A stretch of DNA of 64,000 bases from Odontocerum albicorne (Eukaryota > Arthropoda > Insecta > Trichoptera > Odontoceridae). Below, piece by piece: positions 53,137 to 62,591 of this stretch; within the stretch, counting starts at the first letter, position 1, and the number at the start of each line of letters is the position of its first letter. Under the pieces are notes generated by a model. That model worked only from the letters and a program-made list of their open reading frames with translations. It was not told the origin of the DNA and searched no databases. Made by a program: the position numbers and the translations under genes. The stretch covers positions 36,165,199-36,229,198 of the forward strand of contig OX463849.1 of assembly GCA_949825065.1 (NCBI GenBank), given 5' to 3'.

Positions 53137-54765
53137 GTATTCATATACTAAGATTATGTATTAATATAAGTTACTTGTCCACATCTATATATTCAGATAC
53201 TAAGATTGTGACTGCGGCTATAAGTTTAGGTACTAGTCCACGTCTTTATATTCAGATACTAAGATTGTGACTGCGGCCATTATATAAGTTACTTGTCCAC
53301 ATCTATATATTCAGATACTAAGATTGTGACTGCGGCTATAAGTTTAGGTACTAGTCCACGTCTTTATATTCAGATACTAAGATTGTGACTGCGGCCATAA
53401 TATAAGTTACTTGTCCACATCTATATATTCAGATACTAAGATTGTGACTGCGGCTATAAGTTTAGGTACAAGTCCACGTCTTTATATTCAGATACTAAGA
53501 TTGTGACTGCGGCCATAATATAAGTTACTGGTCCACATCTATATATTCAGATACTAAGATTGTGACTGCGGCTATAAGTTTAGGTACAAGTCCACGTCTT
53601 TATATTCAGATACTAAGATTGTGACTGCGGCCATAATATAAGTTACTTGTCCACATCTATATATTCAGATACTAAGATTGTGACTGCGGCCATAAGTTTT
53701 GGTACTAGTTCACATCTATATATTCAGATTGTGACTGCGGCTATAAGTTTAGGTACTAGTCCACATCTATATATTCAGATGCTAAGATTGTGACTGCGGC
53801 CATAATATAAGTTACTTGTCCATATCTATATATTCAGATACTAAGATTGTGACTGCGGCCATAAGTTTAGGTACTAGTTCACATCTTTATATTCAGATAC
53901 TAAGATTGTGACTGCGGCCATAATATAAGTTACTTGTCCACATCTATATATTCAGATACTAAGATTGTGACTGCGGCCATAAGTTTTGGTACTAGTTCAC
54001 ATCTATATATTCAGATTGTGACTGCGGCTATAAGTTTAGGTACTAGTCCACATCTATATATTCAGATGCTAAGATTGTGACTGCGGCCATAATATAAGTT
54101 ACTTGTCCATATCTATATATTCAGATACTAAGATTGTGACTGCGGCCATAAGTTTAGGTACTAGTTCACATCTTTATATTCAGATACTAAGATTGTGACT
54201 GCGGCCATAATATAAGTTACTTGTCCACATCTATATATTCAGATACTAAGATTGTGACTGCGGCCATAAGTTTTGGTACTAGTTCACATCTATATATTCA
54301 GATTGTGACTGCGGCTATAAGTTTAGGTACTAGTCCACATCTATATATTCAGATGCTAAGATTGTGACTGCGGCCATAATATAAGTTACTTGTCCATATC
54401 TATATATTCAGATACTAAGATTGTGACTGCGGCCATAAGTTTAGGTACTAGTTCACATCTATATATTCAGATACTAAGATTGTGACTGCGGCTATAAGTT
54501 TAGGTACTAGTCCACATCTATATATTCAGATGCTAAGAGTGTGACTGCGGCCATAATATAAGTTACTTGTCCACATCTATATATTAAGATACTGAGATTG
54601 TGACTGCGGCCATAAGATTAGATACTTGTCCACATCTATATATTCAGATATTAAGATTGTGATTGCAGCCATAAGATTAGGTACTTGTCCACATCTATAT
54701 ATTGATACTAATATAGTGACTGCGGCCATAAACTTTGTTACTTGTCCACATCTATATATGTTTTG
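53137..54765. repeat. 59-bp satellite with two higher-order organisations
   Basis: About 27 monomers. The unit carries 'tccacatctatatattcag', 'atactaagattgtgactgcg' and ends with either 'ccataatataagttactt' or 'ctataagtttaggtacta'. From 53236 to 53590 the marker 'gtccacgtcttt' recurs every 118 bp (two-monomer unit). Later a shortened monomer lacking 8 bp ('cagattgtg') recurs at 53725, 54012 and 54299, every 287 bp (four 59-bp plus one 51-bp monomer). Monomers at both edges are the most diverged. Open frames across it are artefacts. Confidence 0.97.
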
Positions 54766-54904
54766 AAAACATATTTGATAAGAACGCCGCAGAAAACTTT
54801 ACAAGGGAAGACGAATAACAAAGAAACATTTGTATATATTCCGATATATGTAACATTCAGTTTTAGGTGTAGTGTTTATATACCATTATACATTTTGATA
54901 TTAT

Positions 54905-54978
54905 TTACCGAAAATAGTTATCTTCAAGTGCTTCCTAAAGCTGCACACGGCACTCAAATCTCTAATACTATGATGTAG
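54905..54978 (+). repeat. short repeat shared with 15040-15110
   Basis: 'gttatcttcaagtgcttcc', 'aagctgcacacggcac' and 'aaatctctaatac'. Confidence 0.5.
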
Positions 54979-55025
54979 ACCATTCCACGCCACAATACTT
55001 TAATTTATAACACGAATAAGTAATA

Positions 55026-55240
55026 ATACGACCTCCGTGGCCTTGTTACTAAGATGTCTATTTCCCAACCCGGAGGATGCAGGTTCAAATCCCACTGGAA
55101 TCCAGATTTATATCAAAAGGATTCTAGTCTGGTTTTCACTTAAGGTCACTTTAACATCGTTCTGGTTGGCTGGAAGAGATTGTCACATGGCAATAAACCC
55201 ACCAGGTTGTACTGTATACAACAAAAGTTTAATACAGTAC
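55026..55240 (+). mobile_element. SINE1 copy, full length
   Basis: The best plus-strand reference: 'cgacctccgtggccttg', 'ggttcaaatcccactgg' (B box), 'attctagtctggttttcac', 'ctggttggctggaagaga', 'cacatggcaataaaccc', 'ccaggttgtactgtataca', then 'gtttaatacagtac'. The A box has a few changes. Confidence 0.9.
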
Positions 55241-55727
55241 TGTACAAAGAAATTGACCTCAAAGTTCTACTCCTCTCCAAAAAAGTATTTCGAAAGTTAC
55301 AATGAAGACATTTCATTAAGGGACTTGAAAACAAAGAAACAAAGTTTGAAATCAATTCGTTCGTGACACTTGAGCTAGTGTAGAATTGCTATCAATCAAT
55401 CTATTAATAATAAAAACAAAGCGTTTTTTATCAACTGGAACATATCATGGTATAAATGAAAGATTGATTGCCTCTTGACGAAGGAATAATTTGCAATAAT
55501 AATAATTGTATAATATATTTGCGTTAGAGAGGGGAATACATCAATTTGTGAGTGTGTCCGCACCGAACGTGGAGAAAAACACGTAGACAGTACGTGACAC
55601 AAACGATGTTTTTTATCTTCAGCTAATAACATTCACAATTGCTTTGATTGAAAATGTTAATGCTGCAGTTTCTTGACTTGCATTTGACCACATAAATAAG
55701 ACAAATGCTTTCAAAGACATACTGTAA
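55241..55727. other. no feature recognised
   Basis: Nothing supported. Confidence 0.4.
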
Positions 55728-55905
55728 AGAGAGGGGCATGACTGTGCGGTAACGCACTGGATTTTCGTGACGAAGGTTGCCGGTTCGAACCTCGCACTGT
55801 TTACTCTTTTCGAATGATACATATTTTTTTCCGCTTAGTTTTCGTAGGTATTATGGTACCTTTAACTTAAGTTATATATGTTCTTACGCAACGGACCAAT
55901 CCTTA
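55728..55905 (+). mobile_element. SINE3 copy
   Basis: 'ctgtgcggtaacgcactgg', 'gttgccggttcgaacctcgc', 'gtaggtattatggtaccttt', 'acgcaacggacc'. Both pol III boxes are recognisable. Confidence 0.75.
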
Positions 55906-56367
55906 AAAGATGAAACCATTAAACATGGTACTTAAATACTGTTGCGGATCTTAGTAGATTTAATTGTAATAGTTCTCGGTTTGAGTTTATATAATATAAA
56001 AAAACCTTACGTTAACTGCCGGTATAGATGAACGCCTCTGAAACATTTGAATTTAGTAATAAATGTACTCAGAATCTGCCGGAAACTAATACGCCAAAAA
56101 GTATAGTCAAAACGTATTGAGGTTATAAGTACCTGTCTTTACATTAAAAAGGATGGCCTACTTTTGAAAGTTGCTTAAGTCAAGGGCGTGCAGTGATTTA
56201 TTGTATTAGATTTTACGACTTCCTTTAAATGAATTATCGCGTAACATTGACGGGAGACAGTTTTGCTGATCTTGCTCCAATTTCGGGCGTGAAAATCATT
56301 AAGTAAGGTGAATTTCTGATTGAGGCAGTTTATTAGGTATAAATATAGTATTTTACTGTTTTAAAAG
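55906..56367. other. no feature recognised
   Basis: Nothing supported. Confidence 0.4.
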
Positions 56368-56525
56368 TCCGTTGTATACAGGTATAACCTGGGGGGCTTT
56401 CTGCATTGTGGTATTTTTTTCAATCGACCAAAAAACGTTTAAAGTGGAAAAACAGGCAGGGGCATTGGAGATCGAACCTAAAACCTCAAGGCAGTAAATA
56501 ACCATTCTAACAACCAAAGCATACT
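56368..56525 (-). mobile_element. SINE1 copy, diverged
   Basis: 'gttgtatacaggtataacct', 'ttggagatcgaacctaaaac' (complement of the B box), 'ttctaacaaccaaagc'. Tandem with the next copy. Confidence 0.7.
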
Positions 56526-56539
56526 TTTTGTATTGATAT

Positions 56540-56748
56540 ACACTTTTGTTGTATACAGTGCAACCTGGTGGGTTTATTGCCATGTGGCAATATCTTCCAA
56601 CCAACTAGAAGATATAAAAGAGGCCTTAAATGAAAAATAGATTGGAATCCTTTTTAAAAAAAATCTGGGTTCCAACGGAGATTGAACCCGCAACCTCTGG
56701 GCTGGGAGACTAGTGTCTTACCAACAAGTTCGTGGAGGTCGTATAGTT
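56540..56748 (-). mobile_element. SINE1 copy, full length
   Basis: 'cttttgttgtatacagtgca', 'acctggtgggtttattgcca', 'tcttccaaccaactagaaga', 'ggttccaacggagattgaac', 'gtggaggtcgta'. Serves as reverse-strand reference copy. Confidence 0.9.
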
Positions 56749-56769
56749 TAAAATAATATGGAACATACA

Positions 56770-57085
56770 ACGACCTCTGTAGCCTAGTCGGTAAGACGCT
56801 CTCAACTATGTTCCCGTTTCCCGATTTTCCTTACCTCTCCACCCTTTCTTCTTTTTTTCATTTGATTGATAATATCTCACTTTTATTTATGTTATATAAG
56901 TGTATACTGATCATGAATTTTGTACCGGTGAATGAATAGTTTTTGTGATCATGTACCTTCCTTTAATTACTTTTGAGTGTTTAGTTGGAAGAGATTGCCA
57001 GATTGTTTTAGAATGAAGTAAAAAAATAATGAATAAGACGCCTGTTTTCCAGCCTGGGAGTTGCGGGCTCGATTTCTGTTAATAC
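56770..57085 (+). mobile_element. SINE1 head fused to L8 3' UTR, then second SINE1 head
   Basis: 56770-56805 is a SINE1 5' end ('cgacctctgtagcctagtcg', 'gtaagacgctc'). At 56806 it switches to L8 3' UTR text ('gattttccttacctctccac', 'atttgattgataatatctca', 'tagttggaagagattgcc'). From 57027 a second SINE1 head begins without its start ('aataagacgcctgttttcc', 'gcgggctcgatttctg'). Confidence 0.65.
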
Positions 57086-57384
57086 TAAATTTTTTCTCAA
57101 GTTCATGCATAACGAAGTGTATAGAATTGACATAATTGTGTTAATATATGTAAGAGTATAATAGAATAGAACAAAATGTAGATAAGTATCTTGGCTTTCT
57201 CCCAATAGGGACATGGCGTGATTTTTTAAAAACTATTCTTTTGTTACACAAAGTGAGTCTGAGACTATTCAGATTATTCATAAGGAATAATATCAGTCAT
57301 ACTGCTAGATATTTTCATACTGCTAGACGATATCACGTTTCCTACGATTGTTAGTATTGATTGCTACGATTGTTTTGAAGATCT

Positions 57385-58390
57385 CTACACATACCATCAA
57401 ACCATTTCCCTGTCAGGGTAGGCTATGAGGACATATCGCCAGATTCACCTACCTCGACACACATCGTCCGCCATTTCTACATCCATAGACCTTATAATAC
57501 AATTCCTAAGATTCATCTGTCTTTTTATGTGCGCTACCACGCCTTCTACTCAAAGTTGTACATGGTATATTTGATTTATTTGTTTTTCTTCCATCAGTCG
57601 TTCCATGTGCCTAAAACATCAACATTGCGTCTTCATGTATTCTTCTCAGTGCTTGCATTTCCATAACATTAAGTCGGCTCTTTTCAATATTTTTCCACGT
57701 CACTGTTTCACTCCCATACGTCTAAGTTGGTATTAAAAACACTATTCTTGATTATCATCTTAAATCTCTCCGATTCGAGTATATATGTTAAAGTGCCTCA
57801 TTAAAGTGACTTCATTTTTTGTATCGTTACACACCATTCAATATCCTTCTTAACTCTTCCATCATTAGAGAAAATGCTACTCAAATTGCAGAATTCTCAA
57901 CTGACTGCAATCTTTGTTCATTGTTCACCCATACATCGCGTTTACTTCTCCTTTCACGTTTTTCTATCATCATATCTTTTGTTTTTGCAACATTCATTCT
58001 AAGCTTTATCTACGTATTTCTCATACAATTTAATTATCAAACTCTCCAACTCATACTCTTCGCTGACACTACCATGGCGTCTGCATATAGTAATCCGCAT
58101 ACGTTTCCATTCGACATTTGTACGCCACCTTCTTCTGTAGTTCTTTCAAAGATAAATTGTCGATATCAATTTCTGAAATATGTTTAATAATAAACGTGTA
58201 GAAGAAATTGTTAGATGGACTGTTAACTTCTTTGACTCACAGATCATTTATTCTTAACGTAACAAGTCAATGAGAATTTTTCTAATACAATTCCTCCATC
58301 ATTTTTTCTAAATTGAATTTACTCGATTCAATCATACTTTCTTTCATACAATAGTTCCTTCCTCGACCACACCTGATATCTATATTTGCA
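57385..58390 (-). mobile_element. L1-family LINE relic, longest copy (palm to 3' end)
   Basis: Reading down from 58390 the active-site box is YADAMVVSAK (58059-58088; the second Asp of the usual ADD is replaced). It continues ELESLIIKLYEKYVDKA, then the segment after the palm, TWKNIEKSRLNVMEMQALRR near 57650, then the C-terminal end with plus-strand 'acataccatcaaaccatttc', 'ctgtcagggtaggctatgag'. Internal stops and indels. It gives the clearest order of this family's ORF2 parts. Confidence 0.8.
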
Positions 58391-58749
58391 ATGTGTATAT
58401 ATATTTGCTTAGTCTTTCTTAATCCATTCAGTCTTTCATGACCTAACCACCGTAAAGTGTTTTTTTTTTCATCTTACTTAATATAGTACATCAGCATAAA
58501 ATTCACATTCTTCATTCATAATTTAATTCCTTATTATGTTATAAAAATATAAATCAAATAGTAGTCAATAACCAATAAAAAGTTTCAATTTTTTTTTATA
58601 CGTCCTCAGTAACAGATACAGGTTTGGATTGGATAAGTAACAGATAAAGGCCTGGATTCAAAACAAATAACAGGATATAAACCTAGATCCATACAATTTC
58701 AGTGTCCACTTGAAATCACTTGTTCTGTTCGTATTTTTTGTTTCATATA
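58391..58749. other. no feature recognised
   Basis: AT-rich. A small direct repeat 'ggattggataagtaacagat'-like text occurs at 58610-58660. Confidence 0.45.
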
Positions 58750-59560
58750 CTAGGTTAGTCAAAAAGTTTTGAAAGCGGAAATGAAAATAGATTTTTTTTG
58801 GGGGAAAATTACTTTTATTGCTCAGTATAGTCTCCCATAAGATCAATACACTTGGTCCAACGATCTTCCAACTTTGTTGTCCCATCACGGAAGTGACTTT
58901 CTGGAAGGCCAGCAAAATACTCCTCTACGACGGCTATAACCTCATCGTTTGATGAAAAATGCTTTCCACGAAGGAATTTTTTGAGGTGTGAGAACAGCCA
59001 GAAGTCAGAGGGAGCTAAATCTGGCGAATAGGGTGGATGCTGCAACAATTCGTACCCCAATTCACTGATTTTCGCGATGGTTTTTTGAGCTGTGTGAGCA
59101 GGTGCATTGTCTTGATGAAAAATGTTTTTTTTCTTCTGCAAACCGGGTCTTTTTTCACAAGTTTTTTCATCCAACTGGTCCAAAAGGTCACAATAATAAT
59201 CAGAGTTGATTGTCTTACCAGTTTGGAGATAATCTATCAATAAAATTCCTTTTGCATCCCAAAAAACTGACGCTAACACCTTCTTGGCCGATTTCTGGAC
59301 ACGAACTCGCTTCGGAGCCAAAGTGCCTGGTTCACACCACTCCTTAGCATCTTGTTTTGATTCAGGATCATGGTGGTAGACCCAAGTCTCATCTATACTG
59401 ATGAATCGACGCAGAAAATCCTTTTTATCCTTTCGAAATTGCTCCAAATGTTGCTCAGAAAGTCGCATTCGAACGTGTTTTTGTTGCATTGTTAGCAAAT
59501 GCGGCACCCATTGTGCACACAGTTCAGTAATTATGACAGCAGACTAAGCAAAAAAAATGT
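58750..59560 (-). mobile_element. mariner element, 5'-truncated
   Basis: The 3' terminal repeat lies at 58750, after TA: 'ctaggttagtcaaaaagttt'. This is the Hsmar1/cecropia style of mariner end and differs from the two copies at 38 and 43 kb. No matching 5' terminus exists near 59560, so the N-terminal third is missing. Confidence 0.85.
58815..59546 (-). pseudogene. mariner transposase catalytic domain, intact DD34D
   Basis: The uninterrupted frame continues upstream of the GTG at 59507 to a TAG near 59550 (residues ITELCAQWVPHLLTMQQKHV). All three catalytic aspartates are present: SIDETWVYHHD, FHQDNAPAH and YSPDLAPSDFW, the last two with 34 residues between them. Linker motif PHLLT is recognisable and the C-terminus closes at 58815. 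The DNA-binding N-terminal region (about 110 residues in the family) is absent, with no promoter or real ATG. The frame is clean, so loss was recent, but the protein could not recognise its termini. Confidence 0.92.
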
Positions 59561-59595
59561 TTTTACTTATTATCCTATATTACAATTATATTTCA

Positions 59596-59745
59596 AAAAT
59601 CTCTCAACGTGAATATCTCAACTTTCTCCAATCATTTATTGTTCACCCATAAATCGCATTTACTTTTCTTTTCACATTTTTCTATCACTATAACTTTGGA
59701 TTTCGCAATATTTATTCTCTGATATTTTCGCATCTCATACAGTAT
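59596..59745 (-). mobile_element. L1-family LINE, reverse-transcriptase piece
   Basis: 'ttgttcacccataaatcgca', 'tttacttttcttttcacatt', 'tttcgcaatatttattctc' match 57915-58010. A separate copy from 57385-58390. Confidence 0.7.
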
Positions 59746-59973
59746 AAATTTACCCAAAAAAACGTAATTTTCGAGTATATACAAAATAAATAATTGAGAT
59801 GTACTGTTTTCACATAAACAACAGAAATAGAGTAAATATCAATTGCATTTGTAATAAAGTAAATAAAAAATTCATAAAATAATTAAATTATTTTATTCTA
59901 AAAAATTTATAAAACGCGCCATACAAATTTTCGAGTATGAGGACTGTTGCCATCTATATACATTTTCACTAAA

Positions 59974-59997
59974 CTTGTTGAATTGTTTATCTTTCAG
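59974..59997 (+). promoter_or_regulatory. probable 3' splice site before the start codon
   Basis: 'ttgaattgtttatctttcag' directly precedes ATG 59998. The pyrimidine-rich run and CAG suggest an intron in the 5' leader, so the promoter would lie further upstream. Confidence 0.55.
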
Positions 59998-60117
59998 ATG
60001 AAATTCCTAAGCGTGATGAATCGGTTCGTGTCTGTGGTGCTAGTGAGTGTGGCTCTCACCGCGGCGCTGCAGTTTGGCGGAGTCGCATCGCACTCAAAAG
60101 ATGCCACTGATTTTGAG
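59998..60117 (+). CDS. host gene, first coding exon: signal peptide of unknown secreted protein
   Basis: 40 codons from ATG 59998 to GAG 60117, then a good donor (gag/gtaaat). It starts MKFLSVMNRFVSVVLVSVAL, then TAALQFGGVASHSKDATDFE. A basic start, a hydrophobic core at residues 9-24 and a small-residue stretch GGVAS form a typical signal peptide, with cleavage likely near residue 30. So the product enters the secretory pathway. G/C-ending codons stand out against the AT-rich surroundings, as in a conserved gene. A second in-frame ATG (codon 7) could also serve. I do not recognise the family. It continues in phase 0 into the exon at 62412. Splicing is inferred from consensus sites only. Confidence 0.75.
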
Positions 60118-60812
60118 GTAAATAAAACAATACATAGTTTTTTTTTTTACTAAATTTGATTATTTTTAAATATAAAATATTTTCTCTTTCACTTCAGAAT
60201 TTCAATACGGTAGAGAATGTTGTATCATTTAAAAAACTTGGCAATTTTCCTAATCTGTTTTAATTTGTCTTCACTGCTTTTAAAAAATATATTTTATTTT
60301 TTACGTTTTTATTAGGGCTTAAAACCCTTACCACTCCGAAAGTCAGTATAATGGCTTCAAAGCGATTGGTAACCAGTTCCGAAAGCCATTATAGTGGCTT
60401 TGGTGAACGATAACTTTGAAGCTTTATTTTCAATATTTATTGACAATATTTTGAAGATGTTATTTTATAACAGTACACTTAAAATATAATATAATCTATA
60501 TCATGTATTAATAGGCCAATTGCAGTGAAAAGTTAGCTTCTATGTTGTTTTTAATATTTACCTGTACCGTACTGGCGCATTTTAGTGGGTCGTTTTATTT
60601 GGACAGTCTGTATCGGTACATTGTGCCCTACCTAACTATTTCCAGTGTGGTGACCATCATTGCACAAACTGAACGAAAAAACACAACGCAAATTTAAAAA
60701 AATCACCCACTCAAATAAAAACTCCATATGGGATTCTTGGAGAAATGTATTATGATTGTTTTTCGACTTCTTCCACCTGCTTATATGCCTTTTTTTAGAA
60801 GTGTGTTCTAGC

Positions 60813-60897
60813 ATAGCATCCAAAATATTTGTAAAAAGCGATCTCTTTTGAAGTGTGTTCAAAAAAGATCGCTTTTTACAAATATTTTGGATGCTAT
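60813..60897 (+). repeat. intronic hairpin with 40-bp arms
   Basis: Left arm 60813-60852 begins ATAGCATCCAAAATATTTGT. Right arm 60858-60897 is its complement with one mismatch in 40. The loop is GTGTG. A transcript of the host gene would carry it in sense orientation. A small 'agaagtgtgttct' at 60798-60810 repeats the apex sequence just upstream. It could be a small-RNA precursor, a foldback element or a template-switch product. Confidence 0.95.
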
Positions 60898-60954
60898 GTA
60901 GTCGTACATCTCAAAAACAATAAATTAAACTCTTGAGAGTAGAGTCAAAAAGTG

Positions 60955-62152
60955 AATAGTTTAATGAAGCATTTAGATACCAAGTGTAGACAACATATGA
61001 TCCCCCGCTAGAGATAGTGGGCGATGAGTCAGTAGTGAATAGTTTAATGAAGCATTTAGATACCAAGTGTAGACAACATATGATACCCCGTTAGAGATAG
61101 TGGGCGATGAGTCAGTAGGGAATAGTTTAATGAAGCATTTAGATACCAAGTGTAGACAACATATGATACCCCGCTAGAGATAGTGGGCGATGAGTCAGTA
61201 GGGAATAGTTTAATGAAGCATTTAGATACCAAGTGTAGACAACATATGATACCCCGCTAGAGATAGTGGGCGATGAGTCAGTAGGGAATAGTTTAATGAA
61301 GCATTTAGATACCAAGTGTAGACAACATATGATACCCCGCTAGAGATAGTGGGCGATGAGTCAGTAGGGAATAGTTTAATGAAGCATTTAGATACCAAGT
61401 GTTGACAACATATGATACCCCGCTAGAGATAGTGGGCGATGAGTCAGTAGGGAATAGTTTAATGAAGCATTTAGATACCAAGTGTTGACAACATATGATA
61501 CCCCGCTAGAGATAGTGGGCGATGAGTCAGTAGGGAATAGTTTAATGAAGCATTTAGATACCAAGTGTAGACAACATATGATACCCCGCTAGAGATAGTG
61601 GGCGATGAGTCAGTAGGGAATAGTTTAATTAAGCATTTAGATACCAAGTGTAGACAACATATGATACCCCGCTAGAGATAGTGGGCGATGAGTCAGTAGG
61701 GAATAGTTTAATGAAGCATTTAGATACCAAGTGTAGACAACATATGATACCCCGCTAGAGATAGTGGGCGATGAGTCAGTAGGTAATAGTTTAATGAAGC
61801 ATTTAGATACCAAGTGTAGACAACATATGATACCCCGCTAGAGATAGTGGGCGATGAGTCAGTAGGGAATAGTTTAATGAAGCATTTAGATACCAAGTGT
61901 AGACAACATATGATACCCCGCTAGAGATAGTGGGCGATGAGTCAGTAGGGAATAGTTTAATGAAGCATTTAGATACCAAGTGTTGACAACATATGATACC
62001 CCGCTAGAGATAGTGGGCGATGAGTCAGTAGGGAATAGTTTAATTAAGCATTTAGATACCAAGTGTAGACAACATATGATACCCCGCTAGAGATAGTGGG
62101 CGATGAGTCAGTAGGGAATAGTTTAATGAAGCATTTAGATACCAAGTGTAGA
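60955..62152. repeat. 83-bp minisatellite, 14 full copies plus part
   Basis: The unit starts 'aatagtttaatgaagcattt' and includes 'agataccaagtgtagacaac', 'ataccccgctagagatagtg', 'ggcgatgagtcagtaggg'. Spacing is exactly 83 bp (60955, 61038, 61121, 61204, 61287 onward). Variants: 'gtgttgac' in copies 6, 7 and 13; 'taattaag' in copies 9 and 14; 'ccgttag' in copy 2. The copies are otherwise nearly identical. Confidence 0.97.
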
Positions 62153-62260
62153 GGTTTCAGCTTTATTCCCAAACGATACTTAGTCTACAGTTTGCGCAAG
62201 TGGTGCAGATTTTGTGTCGTGTTCCCAGGCGCCCTCGGAAAGATCCTAGATACGCCACTG
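62153..62260 (-). mobile_element. hAT-type terminus adjoining the minisatellite
   Basis: The reverse strand starts 'cagtggcgtatctaggatct', then 'ttccgagggcgcctgggaac'. CAGTGGCGTA is a common hAT end. The opposite end and the 8-bp duplication ('ttacaacg' would be the right copy) were not found upstream. Confidence 0.55.
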
Positions 62261-62411
62261 TTACAACGAATGAACTATCAGGGTATTTGTCATTGGTATC
62301 ACCGAATATGACTACATTAGATAATTTGGTATAGACATAACTCGTAGCATTAAGATGTTACATGATTATAACTAATTAAAGTTTATTTAGTAATATATTT
62401 TTGCTTTCCAG

Positions 62412-62578
62412 GCTTTGGAGCAGGCGAAGACAGATTACGCAACAGATGTGATCGACGGAATTTTCAACGTGAGTTGGTACAACCTTGGCTTACGGAGTCT
62501 GGTCCGAGGTGCGGTGTTCACCGCCTTGACGGTTATGTGGAACTATCAGGCTGCCAAGCGGCTGCTCTGCCTCATCAG
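62412..62578 (+). CDS. host gene, second coding exon of unknown secreted protein
   Basis: 167 nt between 'ctttccag' and the donor 'atcag/gtacac', read in the phase continued from 60117. Residues: ALEQAKTDYATDVIDGIFNV, then SWYNLGLRSLVRGAVFTALT, then VMWNYQAAKRLLCLI, ending inside an Arg or Ser codon (phase 2). There is an acidic/polar start, one short hydrophobic stretch (GAVFTALTVMW) and a basic segment with one Cys. GC is high and the frame has no stop across the exon. No family recognised. The open frame continues into the intron, but composition changes sharply at the donor. No further exon is evident up to 64000, so the gene is partial here. Confidence 0.7.
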
Positions 62579-62591
62579 GTACACCGAACGG

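Larger units (their letters stand above)
60118..62411 (+). other. intron between the two visible coding exons
   Basis: 2.3 kb, GT at 60118 and AG at 62410-62411 ('tttttgctttccag'). It contains, in order, an imperfect direct repeat at 60335-60410 ('ccgaaagtcagtataatggc' and 'ccgaaagccattatagtggc'), a long hairpin, the 83-bp minisatellite and a hAT-type end. Confidence 0.7.

Noticed and set aside
53137..54765. Possible CRISPR-like array (regular repeats)
   Set aside because: Units are contiguous 59-bp monomers without unique spacers, in eukaryotic DNA. It is a satellite.
55026..55366. 109-codon plus-strand frame
   Set aside because: Begins inside a full-length SINE1 and has no domain.
60955..62152. 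CRISPR-like or coding repeat
   Set aside because: No spacers, and 83 is not a multiple of three, so no continuous repeat protein is possible.
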